This document shows positions 1 through 11,933 of a DNA stretch of 64,000 nucleotides, in pieces (position 1 is the stretch's first letter; the number at the start of each line of letters is the position of its first letter). The DNA comes from CALAED01 sp035765195 (GTDB lineage: Bacteria; Actinomycetota; Actinomycetes; Streptosporangiales; Streptosporangiaceae): NCBI GenBank assembly GCA_035765195.1, contig DASTYC010000006.1, forward strand, positions 62,001 to 126,000. The letters run 5' to 3'. Both the position numbers and the translations under genes were made by a program. The notes under the pieces are model-generated. The model saw nothing but the letters and a program-made list of their open reading frames with translations. It was not told the origin of the DNA and did not search any database.

Positions 1-433
1 CCGGCTCCTCGATCGCCTTGAGCAGCGCGTTGGCGGCCTGCTCCGTGGCCCGGTCGGCGTCCTCGAACAGCACGACCCGCCAGCGCCCGCCGCTCGGCGA
101 CGTCGCGGCCCGCAGCACCAGCTCCCTCGTCTCGCGGACGCTGTACGACAGTCCGGCGGGCCGGACCACCTCGATGTCGGCATGGGTGCCCTGCAGCGCG
201 GTGTGGCAGTCGGCGCAATGCCCGCACCCCGGCTCGGACTCGCGGCACTCCAGCGCCGCGGCGAAGGCGCGGGCGGCGACCGACCGGCCCGACCCGGGCG
301 GCCCGGTGAACAGCCACGCGTGCGTCATGCCGCCGCCGCTCGCGCCGGCGAGCGCCCCACGGGCGTCGCCCGCGGCGGTCCGCAGCTGCGCGACGACCGG
401 CTGCTGCCCCACGAGGTCGTCGAACACCGTCAT
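1..433 (-). CDS. holB: DNA polymerase III subunit delta' (partial, C-terminus cut by window edge)
   Basis: The reverse strand reads MTVFDDLVGQQPVVAQLRTA and continues to the window edge in an open frame. It carries a Walker A motif, GPPGSGRS, then a four-Cys zinc module (C-x7-C-x2-C-x2-C), and then LFEDADRATEQAANALLKAIEEP, the Walker B and sensor region of clamp-loader AAA+ subunits. Clamp-loader delta' helps load the beta sliding clamp at the replication fork. Only about the first 144 residues are present, roughly a third of the usual length. It lies just downstream of tmk on the same strand, the usual tmk-holB order in bacteria. Seen: motifs and order. Inferred: a complete gene beyond the edge. 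Confidence 0.93.
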   Translation of the reverse strand, partial: MTVFDDLVGQQPVVAQLRTAAGDARGALAGASGGGMTHAWLFTGPPGSGRSVAARAFAAALECRESEPGCGHCADCHTALQGTHADIEVVRPAGLSYSVRETRELVLRAATSPSGGRWRVVLFEDADRATEQAANALLKAIEEP

Positions 434-461
434 GCCGTGAATGCTAGGCGAGGCCGCGCCC

Positions 462-2507
462 TCAGGCGTCGGTGATCGCCGGGAACGTGCTGGTGATGTC
501 TTCGGAGGCGGCCGGGATGGGGTCGGGCAAGATCTCTCGCACCCTGTCTTGGAGCTGGCGGGTGACCACGTCCTGCGGCTGGCTGCCGTCCACGACCAGG
601 TAGCGATGCGGTTCGGCCTCGGCGAGCGCGCGGAAGCCGCGGCGCACCCGCTCGTGGAACTCCGGGGGCTCGGACTCCAAGCGGTCGGCCGGAGAGGCGA
701 ACCGGCCCAGTCCGACGGTGGCCGGCACGTCGAGAAGGATCGTCAGGTCGGGCATCAGCCCGCCGGTGGCCCAGGCGTTGACCTTGGCGATCTCGTCGGT
801 CGGCAGCGTACGGCCGAAGCCCTGGTAGGCCAGCGAGGAGTCGACGAAGCGGTCGGTGATGACGATGGCGCCGCGCCGCAGCGCCGGCTGGATCACCGCG
901 GCCACGTGCTCGGCCCGGTCCGCCGCGTACAGCAGCGTCTCGGCCCGCGCCGACAGGCCGGTGCTCTCCTTGTCGAGCAGGATCGCGCGCAGCCGCATGC
1001 CGACCTTGGTGGAGCCGGGCTCGTGCGTCGTCACCACGTCGTAGCCCTGGTCACGCAGCCAGATCGCCAGCAACCGCGCCTGCGTGGTCTTGCCCGATCC
1101 TTCGCCGCCCTCGACGGCGATGAGCATGCCGCGGCCGGTCACCGGCTCCGGCGGCACGTACGGCACGCCGGTGAGCGCGCCCAGCAGGTCGCGGCCCAGC
1201 GGGATGCCGCGCCGGTCGTCCATCTGCCGGTAGGCGATCACACCGACGAGCATCGCGATCGCCGCGGCGATCAGCAGCACCGCGTTGGTGCCGTCGAAGG
1301 CGTAGACGGTGTCGCCCGGCAGGTCGATCTCGTGCGCGCCGATCACGCCCGACACCAGCGGCGCCGCGACCAGCACGAGCAGCAGCACGACCCGTACGAG
1401 CGACTGCAGGAACGCGAACGTACGGCCGCGCAGGTCGTCGTCGACCTCGAGGCCGACGAGCGTGTAACCGGTGACCCACGCGATGCCGGCGCCGCCGCCC
1501 AGCAGCGCCGTGAGGAAGACGACGATCACCAGGTTGTGGATCGCGGAGATCAGCACGAGGGCGATGGCGGCGCCGACGATCGACAGCCCGAACAGCCGGC
1601 GGCGGCTGAAGTCGCGCAGCATCCGCGGCCCGAGGAACATGCCGAACGCCATGCCGAGGAACACCGCGCCGAACACGACGCCGTACGCCGCGTCGCCACC
1701 CTGCAGCGCCCCGACGTACACCCGGGCCACGCCGATGACCACGCCCCCGGCGGCGAACGCCCCGATGATGCCGATGACGAGGCCGCGCACCACCGGGGTC
1801 GAGCCTACGAACCGCCAGCCCTCGATGATCTGCTTCGGGATCGACGGCACCGAGATGCGCTGGCCGCGGTCGCGCACCGGGATCTCCCGGAGCGTGAAGA
1901 TCGTGATGGCGGAGATCAAGAACGTCGCGGCGTTGAAGTAGAGGGCGACGTTCGCCTGCTCCTGCGCGCCGGAGATGACCGCGCCGGCGACCAGAGAGAC
2001 CGCGGAGAAGAGCCCGGCCGCGACGGGCGCCGAGCCGTACGTCGTGAGCAGGCTCAGCTGGTTGGCCTGTTCGAGCCGGTCCTTGGGCACCAGGTTCGGG
2101 ACCGTGGCCTCCTTGGCCGGGATCCAGAACAGCGTGACGCATTCGACCAGGAACGTCGCGACCAGCAACCAGTCGAGCCGGCCCACCAGCGGGATCGACA
2201 AGAACAGCCCGAAGCGCAGCACGTCGGCGACGACCATCGTGCGCCGCCGGTCGAACCGGTCGGCCACCGCGCCGGCCAGCGGCCCGAGGACGACCGCGGG
2301 GAGCAGCTTGACGACGAGCACGCCACCGATGGCATAGCTTTCGGCCTGGTAGTTCGATCCGTCGGCGAGCGCCCTGGCCAGCGCGGTCAACGCGAGAATG
2401 CTCAGCCAGTCGCCCAGGCTGGACAGCGACAGGGCGACCCAAAGCCGACGGAACGGCTTAATCGACAACACGCCGCGCGAATCCGCGGCGGTGCCCGTTC
2501 TGGTCAT
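462..2507 (-). CDS. tmk: Fused MFS transporter / dTMP kinase
   Basis: One 681-residue frame joins two domains. Residues about 10-430 form a 12-helix major facilitator permease. Residues about 460-680 are thymidylate kinase, with Walker A GGEGSGKTT and the DRFVDSSLAYQG motif typical of Tmk. The kinase phosphorylates dTMP to dTDP for DNA synthesis; the substrate of the permease half cannot be read from sequence. This fusion is known in Actinomadura and its relatives, so it is not a frameshift artefact. The ATG at 2507 (MTRTGTAADS) is chosen; a GTG eight codons upstream at 2531 is in frame, and neither has a convincing ribosome-binding site. It lies between topA and holB, all on the minus strand. 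Confidence 0.93.
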   Translation of the reverse strand: MTRTGTAADSRGVLSIKPFRRLWVALSLSSLGDWLSILALTALARALADGSNYQAESYAIGGVLVVKLLPAVVLGPLAGAVADRFDRRRTMVVADVLRFGLFLSIPLVGRLDWLLVATFLVECVTLFWIPAKEATVPNLVPKDRLEQANQLSLLTTYGSAPVAAGLFSAVSLVAGAVISGAQEQANVALYFNAATFLISAITIFTLREIPVRDRGQRISVPSIPKQIIEGWRFVGSTPVVRGLVIGIIGAFAAGGVVIGVARVYVGALQGGDAAYGVVFGAVFLGMAFGMFLGPRMLRDFSRRRLFGLSIVGAAIALVLISAIHNLVIVVFLTALLGGGAGIAWVTGYTLVGLEVDDDLRGRTFAFLQSLVRVVLLLVLVAAPLVSGVIGAHEIDLPGDTVYAFDGTNAVLLIAAAIAMLVGVIAYRQMDDRRGIPLGRDLLGALTGVPYVPPEPVTGRGMLIAVEGGEGSGKTTQARLLAIWLRDQGYDVVTTHEPGSTKVGMRLRAILLDKESTGLSARAETLLYAADRAEHVAAVIQPALRRGAIVITDRFVDSSLAYQGFGRTLPTDEIAKVNAWATGGLMPDLTILLDVPATVGLGRFASPADRLESEPPEFHERVRRGFRALAEAEPHRYLVVDGSQPQDVVTRQLQDRVREILPDPIPAASEDITSTFPAITDA

Positions 2508-2723
2508 TCTGTCAGCGTATCGGCGCGACACCGCCCACGAGGGTCAGGCGCGGGAGTTGAGCCACGAACGAGACTCGAGTCGGTCACGAGACCGCTGCGA
2601 CGAACGCGACCCAACCGGCAAACAAGACCATCCACTCCGCGACACGCGGCCCGGACACGCACACCGCGGGTGGTGCGGGAGGCCCAGGTGGCGCGGGTGG
2701 CGCGGGCGGCGATGGGCGGCGAT

Positions 2724-2749
2724 GGGCACCGACGGTGCTGTCGGTGCCC
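2724..2749 (-). terminator. Hairpin downstream of topA
   Basis: A perfect 10-bp stem (GGGCACCGAC / GTCGGTGCCC) with a 6-base loop lies 28 bases past the topA stop. There is no U-tract, which is common for actinomycete terminators. It probably ends topA transcription before the MFS-tmk gene. Confidence 0.6.
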
Positions 2750-2777
2750 GTGGGTGAGCGGGGCGTCGGACGCCGGC

Positions 2778-5522
<2,745 letters not shown>

Positions 5523-5846
5523 GTTGCTCCAACCTCGCTGTCTGTACTTCTCGTAAGTCGTGCTTTGTCATGCTGTGTCGTGCTTGCCCTGCTCAGTACT
5601 GCCTCGGGCCGCTCTCGGATCTTCCTCGAGTTCTCGGTCCTCGGTCGTCCTCTGTCCTGCTCAGGTACTGCAGTCTCATGTGTCGTGGCCCCGCGCGGGC
5701 TTTGTGCTGCCGCGGCGGGAGACACTACGCTTTACCCCCGACCTCTCTCAACGCCGAAGGACGCTCGTCTCGTTCCGGTCGTTCCGAGAGGATCACTCCA
5801 CCCGATCCTTCCGGATCCGGTGGAGAGGATGACACGTCGAGCCATA
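5523..5846. other. Gene-free region upstream of topA
   Basis: About 320 bases between the divergent topA and DUF5703 genes. It is lower in GC and T/C-rich on the plus strand (repeated tcgt/cctc tracts), and no reading frame has gene-like codon use. It presumably holds the topA promoter; I could not identify clear -35/-10 boxes. Confidence 0.5.
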
Positions 5847-6041
5847 ATGGCGGTAATGGCCGAGTACACCTACCTCGTCCTCCGATTGCCGCGCGGCACC
5901 TCGAGGGATGCCACCCGGCAACTGCTGACCGAGCACGCCGAGCTCGGTGGTTGGGAGCTCGACAGGTTGCGTCTGTACCCCGACGGTCGCCGCCATATCA
6001 GGCTCCGCCGCATGATCATCCGGCAGAGGCGAACCTTCTGA
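5847..6041 (+). CDS. DUF5703 family protein
   Basis: A small conserved actinobacterial protein of 64 residues. It contains LRLPRGTSRDATRQLLTEHA followed by WELDRLRLYPDGRRHIRLRR, the full-length pattern I recognise for DUF5703; function unknown. Start choice is uncertain: ATGs occur at 5829, 5847 and 5856. A GGAGAGG sequence at 5822-5828 directly abuts the first and is about 18 bases from the second. The long antisense frames across topA that run into this gene are not coding. Confidence 0.8.
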   Translation: MAVMAEYTYLVLRLPRGTSRDATRQLLTEHAELGGWELDRLRLYPDGRRHIRLRRMIIRQRRTF

Positions 6042-6396
6042 GGGATTATGCCCGTGACCTGCCCCCGGGCATTCCTCTCAGTGACATTGCGCACATCTGC
6101 CGGGGCGTCGAGTCATCATAGGTGACTTCTGAGGCTTGTGGTGCGGGTTGGGTTGGGAGATGCGGACCGAAACATGTCCTGACATGGTTTTGCCCGCCTC
6201 GGGCCTCCCTCCGAGACGGGCAAAACACACCGCATGCGGACTTATTACGACTCGCACATTATTTGTACTTTCGTACGTCCGAGGCGGTTCCTGATCAATT
6301 GTGGGACCGAATGCGCGATCAAGCCGAGGGGTGGGAGAGGAGCAGGGGCGACTCTCCCGCGCTGATCGCCGCGGCGATTCCCCCGATCAGGCGAGG
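6042..6396. other. Intergenic region with possible decayed short gene
   Basis: Between the DUF5703 gene and the convergent chaplin gene. It holds the hairpin at 6188-6227. From about 6226 the plus strand encodes a protein-like stretch (LYFRTSEAVPDQLWDRMRDQ) but has no credible start. The frame continues antisense through the chaplin gene, so it is at best a fragment. Confidence 0.35.
6188..6227. terminator. Bidirectional terminator-like hairpin
   Basis: Left arm GTTTTGCCCGCCTCGG and right arm CCGAGACGGGCAAAAC pair over 15 of 16 positions around an 8-base loop. Each arm ends in a run of four T/A. It lies between a plus-strand gene ending at 6041 and a minus-strand gene ending at 6397, so it can terminate both. 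Confidence 0.7.
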
Positions 6397-7860
6397 TCAG
6401 CGCCGGCCGAACCGGACACGGCGCGTGACCGTGATGGCCACCGAGGCGCCGGCCAGCAGCGCACCCAGGGCCAACACGTACAGCGAGGTCTCGCTCACGC
6501 CGCTGGACAGCGGCTGGGCGACGGAGACGGGATGCATCGCGTGCGGTGCGTCCGGCGCGAGCGGCTCGACCGGCAGGTGCTTGGGCGCCGCGCCGATCGG
6601 GGTGTTCTTCAGGCCCTGCCGCACCTGACCCGTCAGCCCGTCCACCGGGCCCGCCACGCCGGACGACGCGGGGGCGCCGGCCGTGGCCGTACGGTAGGAC
6701 GACCCGGCCGCCGGGTGAACCGGGAGCTTCGGCACGACCGGGAGCGCCCCCGCCGGGTCCAACTGGCGGACCTCGGTGATCCCGGGCATGGTGGGCAGGC
6801 CCGGCGCCGCGACGTCGCCCACGCCGCCGATCCCGCCGAGGTCGCCGGCGCCGCCGAGGTTGCCGACGTTGCCGAGGTCTCCGGCGCCGCCGACGCCGCT
6901 CAGCGGGGTCTGCGAGCCGTAGCCGCCGTGACCATCGCCGCCGCCGTGGTGGCCACCGTTGTAGCCGCCGTCGTGATCGTCGTGGCCGCCGCTGCCGCCC
7001 TTGCAGCCCGCGGCGGCCTCACCGAGGACGCCCGCCGCGTTGCCGCAGACGTCCACCGGGGCCTTGATCGGGGCGGTCACCTGGTTGCCGCCGCCCACGC
7101 TCCCCTCCCCGGAGGTCCGCCCCGCGCCGCGCGACCCGCCGCCGGCGACGGCGCCGCCCTTGCAGCCCGCGACCGCGTTGCCGACGGCGTTCCCGCAGAC
7201 GTTGACCGGCGCGGTGATCGGGGCGGTGACCTGGTTGCCGCCGAGCACCGAGTGCCGGCCCGAGGTACGCCCGGCGCCGGCGCCCGAACCGCCGCCCGTG
7301 GTCTTGGCGCCGCCCTTGCAGCCCGCGACCGCCTCACCGAAGACGGCGGCGGTGTTGCCGCAGACGTTGACCGGCGCGTTGATCGGGGCGGTCACCTGGT
7401 TGCCGCCGAGCACCGAGTGCCGGCCCGAGGTACGCCCGGCACGGGAGCCGGAACCGCCCCTCTTGGACTTGGCGCCGCCCTCGCAGCCGGCCGCGGCGGA
7501 GCCGAAGACGGCGACGGCGTTGCCGCACGCGTTGATCGGCGCGGTGATCGGCGCGGTCACCTGGTTGCCGCCGCCGATGCTGCCCTCACCTGAGGTCCGG
7601 CCGCCGCCGACGCCGCCGGTGCCCGTCGCCGTCGCGCCGCCCTCGCAGGAACCGCCCGCCGTTCCGAACAGCGCGAGCGCGTTGCCGCAGGCGTCGACCG
7701 GGATGTTGATGGGCGCGGTGATCTGGTTGCCGCCCAGCACGCTGTGATCGCCGCTGGTGTCGGCGTAGGCGCCCGCGGGGAACGTCGCGCTCACGCCGAG
7801 GGCGACGAAGCCCGCGGTGAGCACGGCGGCCCGTGCGGTGCCGATGATCTTTGTTGGCAT
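6397..7860 (-). CDS. Five-repeat chaplin, surface protein
   Basis: A 487-residue secreted protein. A signal peptide ends about residue 33 (AGAYA). Five chaplin domains of about 40 residues follow, each with a GGNQ[VI]TAPI core and a spaced Cys pair, separated by Gly/Ser/Arg linkers. Then come a Gly/His/Asp-rich stretch, a Pro-rich region and a C-terminal hydrophobic helix (SLYVLALGALLAGASVAI) followed by RRVRFGRR. Chaplins are amyloid-forming proteins that coat aerial hyphae and spores. The helix plus Arg tail resembles a cell-wall sorting end, but I see no LPXTG, so it may be membrane-anchored. The ATG at 7860 has AGGAG 9 bases upstream; longer upstream frames are rejected because they bury the signal peptide. 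Confidence 0.9.
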   Translation of the reverse strand: MPTKIIGTARAAVLTAGFVALGVSATFPAGAYADTSGDHSVLGGNQITAPINIPVDACGNALALFGTAGGSCEGGATATGTGGVGGGRTSGEGSIGGGNQVTAPITAPINACGNAVAVFGSAAAGCEGGAKSKRGGSGSRAGRTSGRHSVLGGNQVTAPINAPVNVCGNTAAVFGEAVAGCKGGAKTTGGGSGAGAGRTSGRHSVLGGNQVTAPITAPVNVCGNAVGNAVAGCKGGAVAGGGSRGAGRTSGEGSVGGGNQVTAPIKAPVDVCGNAAGVLGEAAAGCKGGSGGHDDHDGGYNGGHHGGGDGHGGYGSQTPLSGVGGAGDLGNVGNLGGAGDLGGIGGVGDVAAPGLPTMPGITEVRQLDPAGALPVVPKLPVHPAAGSSYRTATAGAPASSGVAGPVDGLTGQVRQGLKNTPIGAAPKHLPVEPLAPDAPHAMHPVSVAQPLSSGVSETSLYVLALGALLAGASVAITVTRRVRFGRR

Positions 7861-8152
7861 GGAGAGACTCCTCGTTTCGACAGAGTGATTTCTTGATCGG
7901 GTGGGAGAAAGCCGAAGCCGGGGTCGGGTGAGGGGGTGCACGGGAACGTCGCGCCGCCGAGGGGATATGCCGGCACGGCCGGCCCAGAACCTGACCTCGA
8001 GCCCGATCCCGACTCCGTCCCGGCGCCATGGCGCGGTCACGGAGCTGGGACACCTGCTGAGGGCGTGCTGAACGCCCGCCGTCCTGTCGCGTGCCGTTTC
8101 CCGCGGGGCTGTGCGCCGCCGCGTTGACCGGACGGAGCCGTTCAGCCGGGCC

Positions 8153-8881
8153 CTAGTCGGGCGAGACGGCCGGCTCGTCCGTCGCCGTGCGGACGGCGGG
8201 GGGAACGGCGCCCAACACGGATATGAGCGCGACTGATCGCCGCGGCGCGGCAGCGGGCCGGGCGGTGTGTCCCGCCGTCGCCGGCCCGCCGGCCGACGCG
8301 GAACCCGGCGATGGCAGCGCACCCCTCTCGCCTGTCGCTCCACACGGGAACGCGACGGGAGGCGCCGGAGTCGCCGGCGCGGTGCGGGCGTTGGCATGCC
8401 CGCCCCGGCCGGTGTCCGTTGCCGCCACCACCGTGGCGGGCGGCGCGGCACCGCGCCGTGCCCCATGCGCGTGGACATGCCGGTGCCGAGGCCCCATCCG
8501 GTCGCCGGACACCTCGACGCCGCGGTGCCGGGGAGCCGAGGCCACATCGGCGCCCCGGTGACCCGTGGGCGAGGTCGCCACCCGTTCGAGCGCGCGCGCC
8601 CGGCGAACCAACTCGCCTGCGCTCACGGCCGATGGGACGACACGACGCACGATGCCGTGCGACGGGCGCACGGCGGCCGTCACCAGGCGTACGGCTCCGC
8701 CCCCCGCCAGCGTCTTGGCCGGGGCGTCCGAGTGCCGCAGCGAGCCGATCGCGGCGGCGCCCGGGCCGGGGCCGGGCCCTTCGCCGGGCGCGGCGTGCGC
8801 CTGCCCGGTGCCGCCGAGCAGCCACGCCGCGAACGCCAGCGCGCCGACGAGAAGCAGGCGGCGGAGGACCCATGGCGTCAT
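8153..8881 (-). CDS. Secreted Ala/Arg/His-rich protein of unknown function
   Basis: A 242-residue frame from the ATG at 8881. It begins with a classical signal peptide, MTPWVLRRLLLVGALAFAAW, ending near GQAHAAPG. The rest is low-complexity Ala/Gly/Pro/Arg/His with no domain I recognise. Codon use is strongly G/C at third positions. It lies directly upstream of the chaplin gene on the same strand, suggesting a cell-surface role, but that is inference. An upstream in-frame ATG at 8974 would bury the signal peptide and is rejected. Confidence 0.55.
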   Translation of the reverse strand: MTPWVLRRLLLVGALAFAAWLLGGTGQAHAAPGEGPGPGPGAAAIGSLRHSDAPAKTLAGGGAVRLVTAAVRPSHGIVRRVVPSAVSAGELVRRARALERVATSPTGHRGADVASAPRHRGVEVSGDRMGPRHRHVHAHGARRGAAPPATVVAATDTGRGGHANARTAPATPAPPVAFPCGATGERGALPSPGSASAGGPATAGHTARPAAAPRRSVALISVLGAVPPAVRTATDEPAVSPD

Positions 8882-9041
8882 GGAACGCAACTGACCGAGC
8901 ACCCTCCGTGCTCGCGTGCGCCCATGTGCTGCCACGGGTCCTCCAGATCGGATTCCTACCCCAAGGAACGCCAACAGCGTTCCATACGGTTCGTTACCGT
9001 AGCACCACGCTGAGTATTCGCAACTTCAATTCGGCGTAAAC

Positions 9042-10352
9042 TCAGACCTGATCAAGAAAACGATCGAGCACGCGCACGCCAAAGCGAAGCCCGTCCAGCG
9101 GAACCCGCTCGTTGATGCCGTGGAACATTCCGGAAAAATCCAAATCTGGGGGGAGGAGCAATGGCGCGAACCCGAAGCAACGGATGCCGAGCCGGGCGAA
9201 CGACTTGCCGTCCGTACCACCCGACAGGCAGTACGGCACCGCGATCGCGCTTGGATCCTCCGAGGTCAGCGCCGCCTCCATCGCCTCGATCAGCGCGCCG
9301 TCGAACTCGGTCTCGAGCGCGATGTCGTGGTGGACGAACTCCCGCCTGACGTCCGGGCCAAGCAATTCGTCCACAGTCGCGAAGAATTCCGCCTCGTACC
9401 CGGGCAAAAACCTTCCGTCGACCTGCGCCACCGCTTCCTGCGGAATGACATTCGTCTTATAACCGGCATCCAGCACGGTGGGATTGACGGTATTCCGGAG
9501 TGTCGCCCCAATCATCCGAGCCGCCGACCCGAGCCCTTTGATCGACTCTTCGGGGTTGTCCGGATCGAAAGCGACCCCGTACGCCTCACACACCCGCTCC
9601 AGAAAGGCCCGTACGGTCTTGGTCAGCCGGATGGGGAACTGATGCTCGCCCAGCCGCGCCACCGCGGCCGCCAGCGCCGTCACCGCGTTGTCGGGGTTGA
9701 CCATCGACCCGTGCCCCGCGGTTCCCGTCGCGGTCAGCCGCAGCCAGGCCATCCCCTTCTCCGCGGTCTCGATCAAGTAGAACCGCCGGTCGCCGGGCAC
9801 CGTAAGGCTGAACCCGCCGACCTCCCCGACCGCCTCCGTACACCCCTCGAACAAACCGGGATGCTCATCGACCAGCCACCGCGCCCCCCAGGAGCCGCCC
9901 GCCTCCTCGTCGGCCAGGAACGCGACCACGACATCGCGCGGCGGCCGGCGCCCCTCGGCGAGCCGCTGCCGCACCACCGCGAGGATCATGGCGTCCATGT
10001 CCTTCATGTCCACCGCGCCGCGGCCCCACAGGAAACCGTCGCGCACCTCACCGCTGAACGGCGGCACCTCCCAGTCGGCCGCCTGCGCCGGCACCACATC
10101 GAGATGACCATGCAACAACAGCGCATCGCGCGAGGAGTCCGTCCCCTCGATCCGGGCCACCACGCTCGTCCGCTTGGGGTGCGACTCCAAGACCTTGGGC
10201 TCGAGGCCGGCCTCCGCCAGCTTCTCGGCCACGTACTCGGCCGCGACCCGCTCGCCCGGCCCCGAGTGATCACCCGGGTTGCTGGTGTCGATCCGAATCA
10301 GGTCTCGGCACAGCTCGACGACCTCGTCCTCCGCGGTGCGCCGCTCGGTCAC
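9042..10352 (-). CDS. M20 family zinc peptidase/amidohydrolase (ArgE/DapE-like)
   Basis: A 436-residue cytosolic metallohydrolase. Metal and catalytic motifs of the M20 family are visible in order: HGHLDVVP (zinc His plus catalytic-dyad Asp), GRGAVDMKD (bridging Asp), DEEAGG (general-base Glu and zinc Glu) and FHGINE (last zinc His). The dimerisation domain with TAGHGS lies in the middle. It probably hydrolyses a peptide or N-acyl amino acid; exact substrate unknown. The start is GTG at 10352 with a GGGAGG sequence upstream. It is a single gene, upstream of tRNA-Leu. Confidence 0.92.
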   Translation of the reverse strand: MTERRTAEDEVVELCRDLIRIDTSNPGDHSGPGERVAAEYVAEKLAEAGLEPKVLESHPKRTSVVARIEGTDSSRDALLLHGHLDVVPAQAADWEVPPFSGEVRDGFLWGRGAVDMKDMDAMILAVVRQRLAEGRRPPRDVVVAFLADEEAGGSWGARWLVDEHPGLFEGCTEAVGEVGGFSLTVPGDRRFYLIETAEKGMAWLRLTATGTAGHGSMVNPDNAVTALAAAVARLGEHQFPIRLTKTVRAFLERVCEAYGVAFDPDNPEESIKGLGSAARMIGATLRNTVNPTVLDAGYKTNVIPQEAVAQVDGRFLPGYEAEFFATVDELLGPDVRREFVHHDIALETEFDGALIEAMEAALTSEDPSAIAVPYCLSGGTDGKSFARLGIRCFGFAPLLLPPDLDFSGMFHGINERVPLDGLRFGVRVLDRFLDQV

Positions 10353-10468
10353 AGTGTCCTCCCTCGTCGCCGCCCTAGACTCCCCATCGTGCCCCGCGAT
10401 CGACTTCGCCGCGAGTCGAGACGTTTGGTATGGTTGGCCAGCCGCGGCGCGCTGAAACGCGCGCGCAC

Positions 10469-10553
10469 GACCGGGTGGCGGAATAGGCAGACGCGCTAGC
10501 TTGAGGTGCTAGTGCCCGTTAAGGGCATGGGGGTTCAAGTCCCCCCTCGGTCA
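10469..10553 (+). tRNA. tRNA-Leu (GAG)
   Basis: Acceptor arms GACCGGG / CTCGGTC pair (with one G-T), the anticodon stem is CTAGC / GCTAG with loop TTGAGGT giving anticodon GAG, there is a long class II variable arm (TGCCCGTTAAGGGCA), and the T arm is GGGGGTTCAAGTCCCCC. A73 is at 10553 and no CCA is encoded directly after it. The tRNA reads CUC/CUU leucine codons. Confidence 0.96.
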
Positions 10554-10721
10554 CACCATTTGCACATGTCCGACTACTTTTGGGCGTAATGACACGCCCG
10601 TCGGCCGTCAGGCTCCGTTGAGGTGACGGCTCGTGGACTACATTTCTCCTTTCACCGGCTTGGGGAGCCGTACGTCGTTTAGCGATGGCGTGGGTTCAAC
10701 GTCCGGGATCGATAGTGATGT

Positions 10722-11060
10722 TTATGCGGCCGTCCGGGGCTGGGCCTGCGTAGGGGCCGGTGCGGGGTGGACGGTGAGGACTCGGTCCAGCCCGGTGATG
10801 CGCAGTAGCCGGGTCATCTGCGGGTTGGGAGCGGCCAGGTGCAGGGTGATGCCGAGTCCGGTGGCGCGGCGTTGCGTGCCGATCAGCACGGCCAGTCCGG
10901 TGGCGTCGCAGAACGACACTTCGCTTAGATCGAGGATCAGCAGTCTGGGGCTGTGGCTGAGCACACCGGTCAGGTGCTCGCGGAGGGCCGGGGCGGCGGC
11001 GATGTCGAGGTCTCCGTGCAGCGCGACGATGGTGTGGCCGGGGCGGCGGCGGGTGGGCAT
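10722..11060 (-). CDS. STAS-domain anti-sigma factor antagonist
   Basis: 112 residues with one STAS domain. HTIVALHGDLDIAAAPALRE forms the first strand and helix, and LDLSEVSFCDATGLAVLIG is the phosphorylation loop. The residue aligned to the phosphorylated Ser of SpoIIAA is Thr in DATG. Such proteins bind or release an anti-sigma kinase in stress or sporulation control. No RsbW-like kinase is encoded nearby, so the partner must be elsewhere. A Pro/Ala/Gln-rich tail follows the domain. Confidence 0.85.
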   Translation of the reverse strand: MPTRRRPGHTIVALHGDLDIAAAPALREHLTGVLSHSPRLLILDLSEVSFCDATGLAVLIGTQRRATGLGITLHLAAPNPQMTRLLRITGLDRVLTVHPAPAPTQAQPRTAA

Positions 11061-11213
11061 GGTGACTTCGGCGGGGGTCTGGGGCGCCGGGTGGTCACGG
11101 GTGCGCCGGTGGCTGCGGCCGCGGCGGCCTTCGTGGTAGTCAAGATGATCTCCGATCGCGGGTGAGTGTGGGAGTGCGGGTGTGCGGGGCGGCCCGTTAG
11201 CGTTCGCCGCCTG

Positions 11214-11852
11214 TCACGGCGCAGGTTCTCGCAGCCGCCCACCCTCGGTTTCCCAGCTGCTGTGTGATGCGGCCTCGCTTGTGGTCGGGCCCGCGTCTGG
11301 GTCCGCGTCTGCGTCTGGGGCTGGGTCTTGGTCTGCGGGGGCGGTCGGTGTGGTGAGCGCGGCCAGCAGGTCGGGGGTATGGAGGTGATTGGCGGGGTGG
11401 GCGGCCAGGGCCAGCGCCGCGGCGGCGGCGTCCGGGCTGGTGTCGGGTGGGATGGTGAGCAGATCGATGCGCTGGCCGTCGGCCCAGATCGCGGTGAGCA
11501 GTCCGGTGGGCAGGGTGTCGAACCAGCTGAGGCGTACCACTCGGGTCTCTGCCGGGCCGTCGACGCGCAGTCGGCGTGGGCGGCTGGTCCAGTCGGTCAC
11601 GCGCAACAAGATGTGGGCGATGGGGCCGTGCTCGGCGCGGTGAGTGTCGGCGTGCCCTGTGATGGGGGTGTGGGCCTGGAGGGCCAGGATCAGGCCGGGT
11701 AGTTCGGCGACCGGGTCGGTCGAGCGCGGCCACCAGGCGCCGTCCAGGGGTGTTTGCGGTGAGCCGGGCGAGGGGTGAGGCCGCAGCCTCAGCCGGGGAG
11801 TCGAGGGCGGTGACAGGCTGATCGTTGTCGCGCGTTCGGCGGTGGTCCACAT
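11214..11852 (-). CDS. DUF5994 family protein
   Basis: 212 residues from the ATG at 11852, preceded by GAGG 9 bases upstream. The core has PRLRLRP, LDGAWWPRSTDPVAELP, the DWTSRPRRLRVDG stretch and IDLLTIPPDTSPDAA, as in DUF5994 proteins; function unknown. The C-terminal 35 residues are Asp/Pro/Ala repeats (DADADPDAG), probably disordered. A second DUF5994 member lies at 25244-25801. The overlapping longer frame on the same strand lacks any domain. Confidence 0.8.
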   Translation of the reverse strand: MWTTAERATTISLSPPSTPRLRLRPHPSPGSPQTPLDGAWWPRSTDPVAELPGLILALQAHTPITGHADTHRAEHGPIAHILLRVTDWTSRPRRLRVDGPAETRVVRLSWFDTLPTGLLTAIWADGQRIDLLTIPPDTSPDAAAAALALAAHPANHLHTPDLLAALTTPTAPADQDPAPDADADPDAGPTTSEAASHSSWETEGGRLREPAP

Positions 11853-11933
11853 GGCCACTGGCCTCTTTTCTCCCCAGGCCACCGGTTCGGGTGGTCCGGG
11901 GGATGTTGCCGGGATCGGTATGGGCGGCCGGGA

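Noticed and set aside
6122..6628. 168-codon plus-strand frame with a protein-like middle
   Set aside because: It crosses a strong hairpin, has no credible start and runs antisense into the chaplin gene.
6990..7760. Regular repeats that could suggest a CRISPR array
   Set aside because: They are the in-frame chaplin domain repeats and linkers; there are no spacers of uniform unique sequence and no cas genes.
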